Origin: Planococcus citri
Taxonomy: Eukaryota; Arthropoda; Insecta; Hemiptera; Pseudococcidae
DNA: 64,000 nucleotides
Assembly (NCBI RefSeq): GCF_950023065.1
Contig: NC_088678.1
Coordinates: forward strand, 60,480,460 to 60,544,459
Direction: 5' to 3'
This document shows positions 32,308-46,204 of this stretch, piece by piece. Position 1 is the stretch's first letter, and each line of letters begins with the position of its first letter. The position numbers and the translations under genes are program-made. The notes below the pieces were generated by a model. It had not been told where the DNA came from. It saw only the letters and a program-made list of their open reading frames with translations, and did no database searches.

Positions 32308-34049
32308 ACCAAACTTTTCAGCTTTCTTCTTTAATCTCAATGGGATTCCTCTACAACTACGGACAGCCTTAATCCATCATTAAATTATCCTCATTCCATT
32401 CCTCGATCTTCGAAAAGAGAAATTTTGTATAATGATGGAGGATTGAAACCTGTGAAAGCGATTTTTCAAGTGTTGGTGTAATTTAAATTTATTAGGGTAC
32501 GTTCTTAAAAGCGACGTTATGTTACCTTGATGGAAATCACAAAACTCAGGACATCTTTTCAAATTATCTACACATATGAGTTTTCTTTTGAAAAACAACG
32601 TAGCCTTCGCCAGTCCAGTAGAAAAATCATAACTTCTAAAATGGTTTTATGATTTTTCAATTCAATTACCTACTGGATCTTTCATCAATTGTTAGGCATT
32701 TTTATTCGTTTTTATGTTCGTTTATAGGTTTCGATGATTGTTTATAAATTTATGCGATTTTTTGTCAAGTTTTGCTCACTTTTTTGTTAGTGTTTCAAAA
32801 TTCACTTTAGGACCTATAATATTCGATAAAGCCAACATTGTTCTTGAAAACTTACTCAATCCACTTTGGATATTTTCACTCTCCATGCGGTATACGCAAA
32901 ATTTCTCGTTGAAAGAATTACTTTGGTATTCATTTCTTTCTAGAACACTTCATTTTTCAGATATGTACCTATTATTTTAAACAAAATTAGAATATCCAAT
33001 TTCAATTGATGGATTGTGAAAAAAAATGCTCCAAAACGTGAAAATATGTATTTCCTAAAAAATGACAAAATTCTCTACGTAAAATACTCTCCATAACGAT
33101 ATTAGTATCTTCTAGACGATTTTAATAATTATAATAATAAATGTACATAGTTATGTAGGTACCATCTTCTTTCCTGGGTGCAAATTCTTTCATGATCTTA
33201 CTAGGTATCCTAAATTAAGGTATCTGTTGATGATAGTGATGTTTTATGGTATTTTACTACACATGTTTTCACAGAAAAATTGAAAAATTTCTGTAATAAG
33301 ATAGAGATTTTTATGTACCTAACTTAATTATAGGTATCTAATCCTGTTAAATCAATCATTCAAATGAAAACTTAATTTAGATTGTATGATTCTTAAGAAA
33401 AATTGTACCTATATCTATTCTCAAAATGAGGGATTGGAGGATTTAAAATTCACTGAAATTTCCAAAAAATAAAAGACTGGAAAAGTTTTAAAATTTCGAA
33501 ATTGTGTTGTGAGAAGTTGATCTGCAAATGAGGTACTTATTGTAAAAATTAAATCAGAGTCGGTCAATTCAATAATTGCGTGGAGTATCATAAACGATGA
33601 GTTCCTATCTAATTGACACAAGAATCACTGAAATTTACCGGAAATATTTGATCAAATTTTACAAAAATTTAACAAAAAATTGAGCAAAACTTGACAAAAA
33701 AATCGCACAACTTTAAAAAATTCTTAAAACCATTTTAGAAGTAATGATTTATCTACTGGCATAGGCTACGTTGTTTTTCAAAAGAAAAACTCATGCGTAG
33801 ACATTTGAAAAAATGTCTTAAGCTTTGTGATTTTCCATCTAGGTAACGCCGTTTCTAAAAACGTGCTCTAATAAATTTAAATTTTATCCACACTTTGAAA
33901 AATCGCTTTCACAGGTGTCAATCCTCCATCTGTATAAAATTTCTCTTTCGAGAAATGGAATGATGATGGCAATTTAATGATGGATTAAGGCTCTCCGTGG
34001 TTGTTGAGGAATCAGTTTGCGATAAAAGAAACAAGCTGAAATGTTTGGC

Positions 34050-34234
34050 AAAATAATCGGTTTCTCTTCAGCGTACTGAGAGCTAACAATTAGTCGGGTT
34101 TTCCCAGCGTACTGAGAACTAACTCGCGATAACCGGTTTTCTCTCGCTTTGTCTCGGAAAGACTTGGGCAGACTTGGGGAACCGATTAGACCACCACTTG
34201 CTGGGTTCACAGGAGTACGCCATCACTCCCGGTC
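34050..34234 (-). ncRNA. Alu-domain-like structured RNA, copy 8
   Basis: Second-hairpin stem ACC/GGT. Helix 5 is 9 bp, TAATCGGTT/AACCGATTA. The ~115 nt interior contains two direct copies of CAGCGTACTGAGA followed by CTAAC, and a GACTTGGGCA/GACTTGGGGA duplication. Box at 34258-34265, spacing 23 bp. Confidence 0.6.
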
Positions 34235-34562
34235 GGAAAGATAGGAATGAAATTGCTTTATTAAAAATTCAGACTAGAAATTTTTTCAGGGTGAATTTTT
34301 TTAATGAATATTATAATCTTAAAAGGCGGTATTTATTGATATTACAGAGTGGTTGATGATTATTTCTGTTTATTTCAGTGGTTTTGAAGTTTGAACACAA
34401 TTTGAGCGATGAATTGTAATAAAATTGAGCACTTACGCGAGAGGCAAGACTGGAGGCTACAAAACTGCTCAAAATAAGAATGTAATTTGAAACTGTTATT
34501 ATCAATTGATCTTGGAGGATATGGCTAAAAACTAGGGCACTATACTGAAAAAAAGGTACATA

Positions 34563-35168
34563 AGGTGCACCGGGGCAAGTCAGAATGATTTTTCGCAATT
34601 TCAACTTTGACCAGCTGTTACTCCCCTTCTAATGAACCAATATGGATCAAATTTATTATGTAGGTTCCCATAAGGGTTCTTAACCTATGGTAAAAATTTG
34701 AGCGTGATTGACATAGTAGCTTTCGCTCAGTGGAATAAAATATAAACTGTCCTGACTTACCCCAATTGGGGGAAGTCAGAACAGGCTAAACTTTGCAGAG
34801 GTGTAGATCACAAACCGAGCGTCCTAGAAAAATTGCACAGAAACAAAATTGTAGAGAATTTAATTCTCTTTGAGATTACTCTCATCAGATTTTCACTAGG
34901 ACGCACGGTTCGTCCGCTATATGCGAAAAACTAAGAAATAGAAAGTCTGTATTTTAGACCAAATTCAAAATAAGTTCAAAACAACAACAAAATACAATTG
35001 AACCAAAGACATCTAAAATGAAACTGAATCGCGAAAATTTTTATGCCGTGATGAAGTAGGAGTAGTACCCTCAAGTCACCTTTAGTGGCACTTCGCCAGA
35101 TATAAACCTCTAGGCGCTAGAGCAAGTTTTCTAACTTACCCCGAATTCCAACTTCCCCCGGTGCACCT
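34563..35168. mobile_element. 606 bp TA-flanked MITE (mariner-like)
   Basis: Inverted ends beginning AGGTGCACCGGGG, with TA on both sides (34561-34562 and 35169-35170), as expected of Tc1/mariner-type insertion. Internal words CTTACCCC and GGGGGAAGT recur. No transposase ORF. Confidence 0.75.
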
Positions 35169-36458
35169 TATAAAAGTCGACGGTCATTTTCAAAAATTTT
35201 CATTTTTTGTATCGGATTGCCCCTTTAGCTAACCTTTTTGAGAGAAAATTTCCCTCAATCGTAACAAAAACAATATTGAAGTCAACTAAAATTACTTACA
35301 TGGAGTAAATTCATCTACCGAAAATAAGTAAGTATTTTATTAAATTTCATTTAATTGAATAAAACTCGACAGAAATTGCATTGGTAAGTAACACATCTTA
35401 TCAAAACTTGTAGGTAGGTACTTGAAACGAGCATAAAAATCAATTAGACAACCAGTTTGAACAAAAAATTACAAAATCACTCAGAGGATAATGATTCTTC
35501 AATTAGCTAATCGTTGTTTCACAAAAACATGATTAGTTTCAATGTGTTTAAAAAGCCACCTTAGGGGTTATAGTATTCCATAGAGCCAACATCGTTTTTA
35601 AAAACGTACACAATCCGCCTTGGAGATTTTTACTCTCCAGCGGTATAAAATTTCTCGTTGGAAGAATTAGGTATCTAGATCTACCTGTTCATTTCTTCCT
35701 AGAATGGTTTGTTTTTGAGGTATTTATTTTAAACAAAATTAGAATGTCCAATTTTAATTGATGGATTGTGGAAAAAAAATGCTCTAAAACTTGAAAATAT
35801 TTCCTAAAAAATGTCAAAGTTCTCTACGTAAAAATAATCTCCAACGATATTTGAGCGATGAATTATGAAAAAATTGGATACAGTAGGTACCTAATTAGGT
35901 AGTAGGTGTAGGTAAGGTACCCACCTCCAAAACTGTCTAAAATAATTTTAAACAGTTATTAATTGATTTTGGGAGGAAAACAGGGTACTACATACCAAAT
36001 TAAGCTTTCGTGGCGAATTTGGTAAAATTTTGATTTTTTTAAATTTTGAGTCCAAATCTAAAATTTAAAAATTCATCAAAAATCGAAAAAAATACCAATT
36101 TTTGAAAGTTTGATTGTGATGCTCTTTCGCATGCTTTTTCGATTCAAAAATGTTTCAGCCATGGGATACAGGGCGCGCAAAAATATCGTGAACCTCAATC
36201 ATGTGCTATCATTATTACTTACAAATATTAGGTATATCATTCACTGTTATTATAATCTTAAAAGAGGTATTTTTGTTGATATTACAGAGCGGTTGATGAT
36301 TACCTATTTCTGTTTATTTTAGTATTTTTGGACACAATTTGAGCGATGAGTTGTTCTCTTTCGAGGAAGGGAATGGGGGTAATTAATGATGGATTAAGGC
36401 TCTCCGTGGTCGTGGAGGAATCACATTGAAATTAAAGAAACAAGCTGAAAATTTTGGT
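35169..36458. repeat. Fragmented carrier-repeat sequence
   Basis: Carrier landmarks such as TTTGAGCGATGAATT (~35850) and CACAATTTGAGCGATGAG (~36330) appear in partial copies without an RNA core. No gene. Confidence 0.45.
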
Positions 36459-36540
36459 AAAATAATCGGCTATTCGGGTTTCGGGAACCGATTAGACCAC
36501 CGTTAGCTGGGTTCACAGGAGTACGCCACCTCTCCCGGTC
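36459..36540 (-). ncRNA. Alu-domain-like structured RNA, copy 9 (minimal)
   Basis: The shortest member, 82 bp. Helix 5 is TAATCGG/CCGATTA with an interior of only ~18 nt made of two CCCGAA words. Second-hairpin stem ACC/GGT. Box TTTAATAA at 36564-36571, spacing 23 bp. It shows that the Alu-like domain, the base of helix 5, and TTTT are the only constant parts. Confidence 0.62.
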
Positions 36541-37593
36541 GAAAAGGAGGGGATGAAATGGCTTTATTAAACATTCAGAATATACATTTTTTCAGGGTGA
36601 AATTTTTTTACGAATATTATAATCTTAAAAGAGGTATTTGTTGATATTACAGGGCGGTTGATGATTATTTCTGTTTGTTTCAGTGTTTTTGGACACAATT
36701 TGAGCGATGAATTATGATAAAATTGAACACTTACGCGAGACTGGCGGCTCCAATTCCAAAACTGCTCAATATAAGAATGTAGTTTGAAACTGTTATTAAT
36801 TGATCTTGGAGGAGATGGCTAAACAGCTAAACACTATAGTACACTATACCTACTGAAAACAAGGTACATTACATATGCTATTTGCTAAATTTCAGCTTTC
36901 CTGGAGAATTTGGTAAAATTGTGATTTTTTTCACAGTTTGAGACGTAATCTAGACTTGAGAAATTCATCAAGAATCGAAAAATTCGCTTCAACTCTTGAA
37001 AGTTTGATTGGTGATGCACTTTTTCATGCTTTATCGGTTCAAAAATTTTTCAACCATGGGTACTTTCTATTCAAGATGGAAATTTTTTCTGGATTCAAAT
37101 TTTTTCACAAATTTTACTATCCTAAATGTTTTGTTGATAATAAGTAGTCTAATTGCCATAATAATCACTAAAATTCACCAAAAATGTATGATCAAATTTT
37201 TTGAAAATTTAACAAAAAAGTGAGCAAAACTTGGCAAAAAATTGCAAAACATTCATCAAAACCTATAAAACGAACATAAAAACGAATAAAAACGCCCACA
37301 AATTAATTAATAAAGATCTACATATAGTAGGTACCTAATTGAGTCAAATATACTTAATCACAGTTATAATTTTTTTACTGGCCAATGTTGTTTTTCCAAA
37401 CAAAAAAAAACTCAACGTGTAGGTAAGTATCTTCCATCATGCTAACGTCGTTTTCAAAAACGTGTCCAAATAAATTTAAATTTAACATAATATACGTGGC
37501 AGCAGCTTTACAGATGGCTTTGCTTTGAGATACATTTATTTCGAGCAAAATTATGAAATAGGTAAGTTAAGTATCTACAACTTTAAATTTGGT
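36541..37593. repeat. Carrier-repeat sequence between copies 9 and 10
   Basis: The upstream flank of copy 9 (36541-36900) matches that of copy 8 closely. The stretch to 37590 is diverged carrier sequence. ORFs of ~70 codons are not supported. Confidence 0.5.
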
Positions 37594-37862
37594 AAAATAA
37601 TCGATACCCAGTGGGGGTACTTACGTAACTGCCGTCATTGGCGTAAACTTCCTAATCTGAAGTTATTTACGTAAATTACGGATATTTACGACATGGGGGT
37701 ATTTACGAATTTCGTAGTATTCACGAATTTCGCGGTATTTACGTACCTGACGTACTTTATGACAAGGGAGGGTATCCGTATTTCCGGGAGGGGAAGGACG
37801 TCTGGGTACCGATTAGACCACCACCTAGCTGGGTTTACAGGAGTACGGCACTACTCCCGGTC
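37594..37862 (-). ncRNA. Alu-domain-like structured RNA, copy 10
   Basis: 269 bp. Helix 5 is the longest, 14 bp: TAATCGGTACCCAG with CTGGGTATCGATTA, one G-T wobble. Second-hairpin stem ACC/GGT. The interior of ~187 nt carries several degenerate TATTTACG / ATTTACGAA words, so it looks like a decayed tandem repeat. Box TTATCAAG (plus-strand reading) at 37886-37893, spacing 23 bp. Confidence 0.6.
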
Positions 37863-40800
37863 AGTGGGATGAGAATGGAATGACCTTATCAAGTATTTAC
37901 AATAGAAATTTTTTCTGGGCGAAAATTTTTTTTATGAATTTTATAATTTTATTGAGCGTACTTGTTGATATTGTGTGGTGGTTGATGGTTATTTCTCTTC
38001 TTTTTTTTGTTTTCATTTTTTTAGACGTCAGGAGTGGTTGAAACTGGAGTATATTATACCAACTTTTAGTGTTTTCTAGGTCAATGTGGTAAAATCTGGA
38101 TTTTTTAAAACCGTTTTTGCATTACATCTGATCTTCAAGAATTAAACAAAAATCAAAAAAATTCACTTTGGGTTTTGAAAGTTTGGTTGGTGCTTGTTGG
38201 CATATTTTTGCATGCTTTTTGAGGGGGTCAAAATTTTTTTTCTAATTTGTTGGGAATTTGGGATAATTTGTTTATTGTATTAGGTACCTATTGCTTTCTG
38301 GTAAGTTTTAGTATTTCTTAGATCATGATACTTTACTCTATGTAAGTAATTTTTGCAAACTTTAATTTAATTTTTATCAAACTTATTTATTTACCACAAC
38401 CTGTTTTAAAATTTAAAAAAATTCGTTGGCCTTTGATTTTGCTTTAATGTGTGGGAAATTTTAGGGCGTTTAAAAACCTTTCATCAAATTCCTCGATTCT
38501 CACTCGGAATGGAATATCTAGTACATACGTAATTAAAATTTTTTTAGACCCACCAAATCTAAATTAAATTTCTGTTTGAAAAATTGACTGAACTGATGGG
38601 GATTTTTTCCCGGAAAATATAATAGCAATTCAGCGTTTTTTGAACAGGTAGAAAAAGCCTTGGTGTTGTCATATTTTGAAAAAATTATTTCAAATCTAGC
38701 AGGTACGTAACAGAAGGTCCCGTTAAATTGAATTGAAAGATTATCTGGCTTCGTAAAAATCAAATTATGGGAAGAGGAGGGACACAAAAAAATCACAACA
38801 AAATTTTCACAAATCATAAAGTATGAATACCTATTGGTGAAAATTTGTTTGCTGCAATTTTAAGACCACGTGCAGAGTTGTTTCACTTATTCAGGAACCA
38901 TTGAACCATTCTAATATTGAGCTCTAAAATCTGGTAATTTAAAAAAAAAAACAGTTTTTTGAAATCTCATCTCATACCTTAGATACATATATAATTATAA
39001 TATTATTTCGGGAATGAAGTGCGCTCCTTTAAAAAGATGCGCTTTGGGTTCCTGCACTGCACCTCCTCGATGCATGGAGGGCCAAATTCAAGACTTGAAA
39101 CAACTTTCAAGGTAGCAAACAGAGGTTGAAAAGTTGCATATCCCAAAAATTAAATTTTTTTGGTGAAAAAAGAATTTGAAAATTTCATCTATCGTTCTCA
39201 GATAGGTAACTACGTATCAAATTTTTTGAAAAAAAAACTGAAATATGAGAATTGCAGCGAATTATTGATCGCCTTATCATGAGTCTAGATCAGGGCGTCA
39301 ATTACAAAATTTGAATATGTAACTTCGGAAATTTGATTAAAATCCAGGAGACTCATATTTTTATTTGGATGCATTGAAAAAAAATATTGGAACTTGGAAG
39401 ATTTAGACTTTTTTAGTGGAAACCTCATTTTGAGATGAAAGTCACTCAGAAAAATGTTTGGCTCTGAAGGAGTCCTGAGTGGGAGAAATTTTTGAAAAAA
39501 GATTATTGGCATCAAAATCCAAGATTACCTATTATTATTTTTTTTTGAAGTTCTGCTGAACGGTTGACAATTTGCAAATCGCGTATTTTTGGGTAAATTC
39601 GTGTTTTGAAAATTTTTTCATGGCAAGCGTTTTGAATTAATCGCACCAAAACATGAAAATAAGATTGATTTTTTCTGAAACTGTAGAAATATTTTGGAAC
39701 GCAGTAGATTAAGTAATCGAAACCAAAACATGAAAAAAATGATTTCTTCTGAAACTGGTGAAAAACATATTTTGAAACGCAGTAGTACCAATTTTTTGGT
39801 CATTGTCAATTTCAAAATTTTGAGAAGAATCAGTGTGTGGCATCAAGCAAATGGTCGAGCTGCAAATGAGAGAAAATCATGTGACACCTCGTAAGTGATC
39901 AATATAAAGTTGCTAAATTTGGTCATAGGAATGGGATTTGTTCAAAATCAAAACACAAAACAAGCTGCAAGCACATTTTTTGAGATTTTTTGCAGAATTT
40001 TTCTGTTTGTTTATTCATAAAGAAGAATTTTTTTGAAATTTGGAAATAATTGTCTAAAAATGTTCTAAAATATTTCCCCAGTTTCAGAATTCAGAAATGA
40101 ATCTTTTCACGTTTTGACTTGATTAATTAATGCGAAATATTTGACATAAAAAATTTTTTAAAACGCAAATTTACCTACAAAAACAAATTAATAAGCGACT
40201 TGCCAATTTTGAATCACTCAGTATAACCCTAAAAGTGGACAGTGGGATTGAAATTTAATCTCAAATACCATCTTTTGAAACTGATTCATTTTTCCAAACC
40301 AGGTTGGGTAGGAGTTGGAATGAAAAAACCATGATTTTTTCGAAAATGCCTCCTCTTTGAGGACTCATATATCTCCCAGGGGTGTAACCAAGGGGAAGGC
40401 AAAGGGGGCCATTGCCTCCATCGTCTTTTTATTCATTTTTTATTTTTATCGAGCATACCTACTTGATGTGTTCTGAGTAAAAATTCAACGAGAGAATATT
40501 CACAACAACTAAGATTTCAATAATTCTCTGCCATATACTTTTATCTCGATATGCGTACTTATAAGCTTACAGCATATTAAAACACAACCTACCAACCCAT
40601 GCAGATCACTACATTCGACATTCGATGATTCGGCATTACTTCCAAGAAATTTCTTATCTTCAAAAAACTAAGCAGTTGTCGTTGTTGTGGTGTTGAAGTG
40701 AGGTAGGTTGAGTTTGAGTGTGCTAATGTGCTACTGTTGCGTTTATTTTTCTTATCGATAATGATAAAAGTGTTCAAATTGGAGTCATCGCGTCGTGTAT

Positions 40801-41200
40801 GGTAATTAATTGGTAATGTAATTTTCTCGTGTTTTGTGTCTTGTGCATTTGGTGATGAGTTGCTTATTTCATCATGAAAAAAACTATTCTCCAAGAGGCA
40901 ACTGAGGCAAGCTCCGAAATTAGGGATTTCTTTGCAGAAAACAGAACTGAAAATTATTCCAATTCAGAACAATCATGCCAGAAAAAATTTGTTTTTTTAT
41001 TCGTGGAAATGGAAAGCAACAAAGGTAAAAAAAAAACGAAGATTTTTTCAGTATGAATGGTCAGAACTACTCGTATTTCCGTGGTTGAGTTACAATAAAA
41101 AAGTGCTAAATGCTGGATTTTATAAGCTTTGTGACCTGTTTTCTTCTTCAGAAGGTGGAGTCGATTCACAAGTGAGTTAATTTTTACTAATCAGAAATCA
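37863..41200. other. AT-rich sequence, no gene supported
   Basis: The first ~180 bp is the copy 10 upstream flank. The rest shows scattered short ORFs, the longest 101 codons at 40589-40894 on the minus strand, Asn/Ser/Thr-rich with no recognisable domain. The patch at 40378-40425 (GTAACCAAGGGGAAGGCAAA) resembles, inverted, the one at ~62480-62530 (GGGGGAGCAATGGCC), so an old repeat may be present. Confidence 0.4.
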
Positions 41201-43760
41201 GATTTCACAAAATGTTTGAAAAATCCAAGTCTTCTCTCCTGTATTGTTAAAACGTGCGTGCAAAACTCAATTTCTAAAGTGATACCTACCTCAATTCAAA
41301 ATGACTACAATGAAGGTCTCTAAACTGAATTTGGTCAAAATCCTTTTCAACATTTTTTTTTTTCGTGATCCACGCTAATGTGCCTATCCAGCATTTTGAT
41401 TTTGTACTCATTGAAGACTTTTTTATTCTGTTAGCAAGGAATGAAAACCCAAACGTAGGTATATACAAACGATGAAAAGAAGGAAGTCAACACTTACAAT
41501 TTGAGCCAAATACCATCTTCCTGCCGGTTCTCATTACGGTGTAAAAAAATTCAAAAACCTTATAATAAAAATTCTTGTTTAGCACGTGTCCTGATATCTT
41601 ACATACGTAAGTTGTACCGACGCACCAAAACAATTAGGTATACTTGATTGGGAAACAAGTTGTTATGGCATGTTAAATTATGTACTACACTTACATATAT
41701 CTAATGCTTGTATCTAGTCTGTACAGATAAATACAATACAAGAAGAAGGAACTGCCAAAAAAAAAAAGAAAGAGAAGAAATAAAAACGATGGTCATTCGA
41801 ACAAGCTGAGGAAAAAAATTAAAGAAGAGTGAGCGAGACGGCGAAAGAAGGCGACGATTTATTTAATTCGGTTGTAAATATGTAGAGTATAAAAATGAAT
41901 AAAAAGAAACAACTCGCACAGGAGGCAGGTAGAAGGGTATCAGAGGAAAAGATATATTTGTAATACAAGAGGAGATTGGTATTTAGAATTATATAGGTTG
42001 TTTAATACGGGCGGTTAGCTGTTTGAGCAGCGGTCCGGAAAGAATTACTTACTCATGATGTATATCACAGGATGCACATTTCATGAATAACCGTTGACCT
42101 CTTACCTTCAAAAAAATAATATAGAAAAAAAACGTACATACGTACGTACGTATCCTTCTTATATGTACGTATTATGCACATACATATAGTTTTTTTTAGT
42201 TCGTGTTTATGTTATGATTGTGTATGTATACGTTGTTGTTGTTTATTAGAGGAGCACATACACAATGATGATGATGATGATGATGATGAGGGTGAGAGAG
42301 GAGAGAAAAGGGAGCATTAATTTTTATTGTTTAATGTCGTGTAGGTTTATTTTTGTTTTAGTCATATGCGTGATTTTTCGGCAAATTGTACGTATTATAA
42401 AAGAAAAAAAAACCTAGATAAGCATCTGGTTTTAAATGGTGAATATCAAATGCTTCAACACCTTTTTTTTATATTAGGCGGTACAGATGTAAAGGTACGA
42501 TTGTTTTCACGCGCACGTTTCTTAATTAAAAACACTCGACTGGTCGGCGAGTTATGAAAAAAAAAAAAAAAATACACGAACGAAAAATATTATTATAAAA
42601 AGTACCTGCTCCTACATATGTAAGGGTGTCTTTTTTCTTTTTTCCCATCTCTATGAAGCCGTGAAAAACTCTCGAAGATTTTTTTTTCTCTCCAATATAC
42701 ACGTTTTCGGACAATAGAAACGTTGTCTTTAAAACGTATAGATATAAAAGATAGTTTTCTTGTTTTCCCCCAAATGTAACGTGTACGATTGTTCTAACTT
42801 CTAATCAAATTGTCCGTCCCTTTTCGTTTTTCATTGTGTTTGTGAGTTATTTGTCGATCAGTTTGTTAATGCGTTCAATCTTACGCCTTTCTAATAAACC
42901 ATTTTCTTCGTTTTCGTCAAGCGACGTGAAAAGGCCACTGGCCAGTCTTTTGTAGCGGTTTTTTTTCTTCTTCGCCTTTCTTTTTATCAACGTTTACCCG
43001 TTTCCGAGTTTTTTTCCTGCTGTGGGTGCCCCTTTCCTATAATGAGTATTAGCTGAAAGAGAGGTTCGCGGTGTTGTTTGGTTGAGGTTAATTCTAAAAA
43101 AGTGACAAATTTTTGTTCCATTGGCGATTTTTTCAAAAGTAAACAAGATGTGTGATTTATTTTTGCAGCATTTGGTTCAATAACACCCCCCCCCACTCCC
43201 TCAATCATTTAGACTCGCTTGGGCCCCCCTCCCACTTCCCAAGGGCAAACGAATCGAGGACAATATCAAAAATGGGGTCAGGAACATTTAGCCAATATTT
43301 ACAATTTCAATTCGAAAATTTTCAAAAAATGATTTTTATTTTATTTATTTATTTTTTTTTTAGTATTGAAATATATGCCGATTTTTTGAGAATCACACGT
43401 TTGTTTTTATCTGCATGGATCGTAAACCGCACCGGTACCGCACGTCCCATCCAAACGAGTAAGTAAAGGTATTTATAATTTTTACGTACCAATGTGTGTA
43501 CGAGTAGTTAGTCTGGGTTCGTTACTATTTCTTTTTTTTCTCTATTTTTATGTTTTTATGATTTCGTATAAATAAGCGTATTAAATGAGTACATTTGTTT
43601 ACAATGTTGTTGGATTTCTGGTTTTAGAACTGATGTGCGGGTATATACAATACACTATAGGTAACTTATGATAGAAATTGAGCGTACATTGTATGTAGTA
43701 TAAGTACTCACAATGTGTCTGCCATTCAACTCGAAATCATATTTTGGTATCTACTTTTGC
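41201..43760. other. Unique region with short microsatellites
   Basis: Mixed-composition DNA. Holds an ATG/GAT trinucleotide run at 42264-42288 and a CGTA-rich run at 42131-42175. ORFs such as 43152-43466 lack recognisable domains. It could be UTR or intron; no gene is called. Confidence 0.4.
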
Positions 43761-45949
43761 TTATAAAAAAACCTTCCAAAATCTCATACTCAGCGTAAGC
43801 TAGGCCACCGTAGGCAGAGGTACGGGCAGGTATTTGGAAACTTATTGCCAGCAGCATAGCCATACTTGGTTGCAAAGTCTACGTAGATGTACCTAGTTAA
43901 AAATAAAACTGAAAGTGCTAAAAAAAAAAAAAAAAAAAAAATGGAAAATAGGAAAAAAACTGAAAATTTTCAACATTACTTACCTTACTTCAGAAAGAAA
44001 AGAAAAATTTTTGATGCTCAAAAAATAAAACATTAAAACTCAAAATGAAACTGAAAACTCTGAAAATAAAATGGAAAAGTGAAAATGAAATACTTACACA
44101 CGAATATATTCTGAAAATAAAATATTCTGAATACCTACCTACATATTAGGTACTTAAATCAAAAGTATACCCATATAAAACTTGAAAATCAAATTTGAAA
44201 CCTCTGATCAAAAACTAAAAATAAAATGGATGTAAAGTCTCCTCTCCAAGGAAAATTATGGCCAAGTTTTTTGCTTAAATCAACTCAATATTTGGAATTC
44301 CAAATGAAAGGAGAAGTCTGACGAAACGTTAGAGAGTTATTTTTTTAGTTTGACACAATTTTAATACTGCAATAGAATTTTCCAAATTTTTAAAAGTCTG
44401 ACATGATCTTATAATTCTTTGAAATTTTTGAAAGTTATTGAAAGTCAAAGTTAGACTTGATTATTGTAAAGTTGAAATACATCCCAAATAATGATAACTA
44501 TAATTAATCAAATTTTAAAAAAATTTCAAGTCTGATACCCTAATCAAAATTTTGAAAATGTCACTTGTTGGTTCTCAAAAAAGTTTCCATAAGTCTGACT
44601 CAATGTCGAGAATTCATCGAAATATTTTTCAAGTTTTTGAAAATCAGTTCAAATGATGTAAAATAAGATCTAGATAGGTACTGAGAACGTTGAAAATTGA
44701 TCAAATTTTTTCCAAAGTTTAGGTATAAAAGTCCAATGTATGTATGTATGTATAGTACATATCAAAATGTCAAAAATTTGTCAATTTTTTTTTTTTTTTG
44801 AAAAAGTTCTCAAAGTCTAACATTACTTATGTCAGGAATTCGTCGGAATATTTTTCAAGATTTTAAATGTCTGTCATATTGTCAGAAAGACAGCATCATT
44901 TTTTTAGACTACCAGTGCAAAAATACCCATGTTAAAAATGGAAACTTGAAATGATACAGAATTTCCTGGAAATATGTAACTTGAATGGAATATTCTGAAA
45001 ATGAAATTCGAAACTGAGAATAAAATTAAAAATTTTGAATGAATCAAAAAATAAAAATTTCAAAAAGTTGGAATCCGATGACGAAAAATTGAAAACTAAA
45101 AATGAAAATGAAAATTCTGAACATTGTATCAAAAACATTGAAATATAATTAGAAATTCTGAAAACAAAATCAATAATTAAAAATACTTAAGTACCTGAAA
45201 GTGAAAACTTGGAAAGTAAAGTGGAAAACTGAAAATAAAATTAAATGCTAAAAACGAAAGTATTTAAATATGCAGAGATGGTTTTTTTAGAAGTGGGGAG
45301 AAAATATGTTTTTAATTTGCTAACTGGACATTTCATAGAAAACATGCCTATAAAAATTACAGAAAACTTTGTAACATAAAATGAAAAACAGAAAATATTA
45401 CAAACTATATAAGAATTCTGAATACAAAATTTAAAACTAGAAATGAACTTACCTATAACTTATTCATTTCCAACATTCAATTTCATCTTCAGAATTTTCA
45501 ACTTTGTTTTCAGTTTTTAATTAGAAATTTTCAGTTTTCATTTTTATTCACAAGGTTTTCAGTGTCAAATATTTTCGTTTTTTGATTTTGTTTTCAGAAT
45601 AGTTAATTTTATTTTATGATTGTGATTTATCATGTTCAGAATTTTTCCAAGCTTAATGTTAGGCTACTTTCAGTTATTTAAAATTTAATTCACAGTTTTC
45701 AATTTTAATTTTAGATTGATATTTCCAAGCCTGAGCTCTATCTTGAGATCTTCCGCAGCCTGATTCCTGCAGGTTCTGTCAGATGTGTCTGAATGGGAGG
45801 GGGTCAACGAACCAAAATATGATCTGATCAGGTCTAGTCTGGTCTCATCATCCAATTCCAGACCAGCTTTACGGCTTCCCAAGATCGTGACCTGTTCACT
45901 TATCAGGACTCTTGAAGTCATTGACCCTTTCAATATGAGAGGTTCCATA
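43761..45949. other. A-rich degenerate simple sequence
   Basis: Long stretches of TGAAAATAAAA-like words (44000-45640), with a pure A run at 43920-43941. The last ~230 bp (45717-45948) differs in composition and shares words with the nearby 46205-46800 minisatellite (AAGTCATTGACCC). Confidence 0.5.
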
Positions 45950-46186
45950 GAAAAGGGGCCTTAGTCATTTTTTCTATTTTTTTTTCATTTTTACAATTTT
46001 GAATAAGTACCTAGGTATATTAAATTTTTTAAAAATCAATTTCACCATATTCACTGATATTCAAGTGTTCTTCCATGAAAAAAAAACGAATTGGAAAATA
46101 ATTGCTTGTAGAAAAAAATGTCAAGTCTATTTTTGAACATGTAAAAATCAGTAAAAAAAAGAAATGACTAAGGACCCTTTTCCATT
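45950..46186. repeat. Short inverted repeat pair
   Basis: AAAAGGGGCCTTAGTCATTT at ~45952-45971 is matched by its inverse AAATGACTAAGG-A-CCCTTTT at ~46163-46183, bracketing ~190 bp. Possibly a tiny MITE. Confidence 0.55.
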
Positions 46187-46204
46187 TAATCCATCATATG
46201 GTTT

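Larger units (their letters stand above)
31985..34430. repeat. Inverted pair of carrier repeats (copies 7 and 8)
   Basis: 31985-32790 and 33665-34430 are inverted near-copies; CTAGTAGA/GTTTTTCAAAAG and GAGCGATGAATTGT landmarks match on both sides. RNA copies 7 (plus) and 8 (minus) occupy equivalent places, so the pair could form a large stem. The centre is near 33225. Confidence 0.7.
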
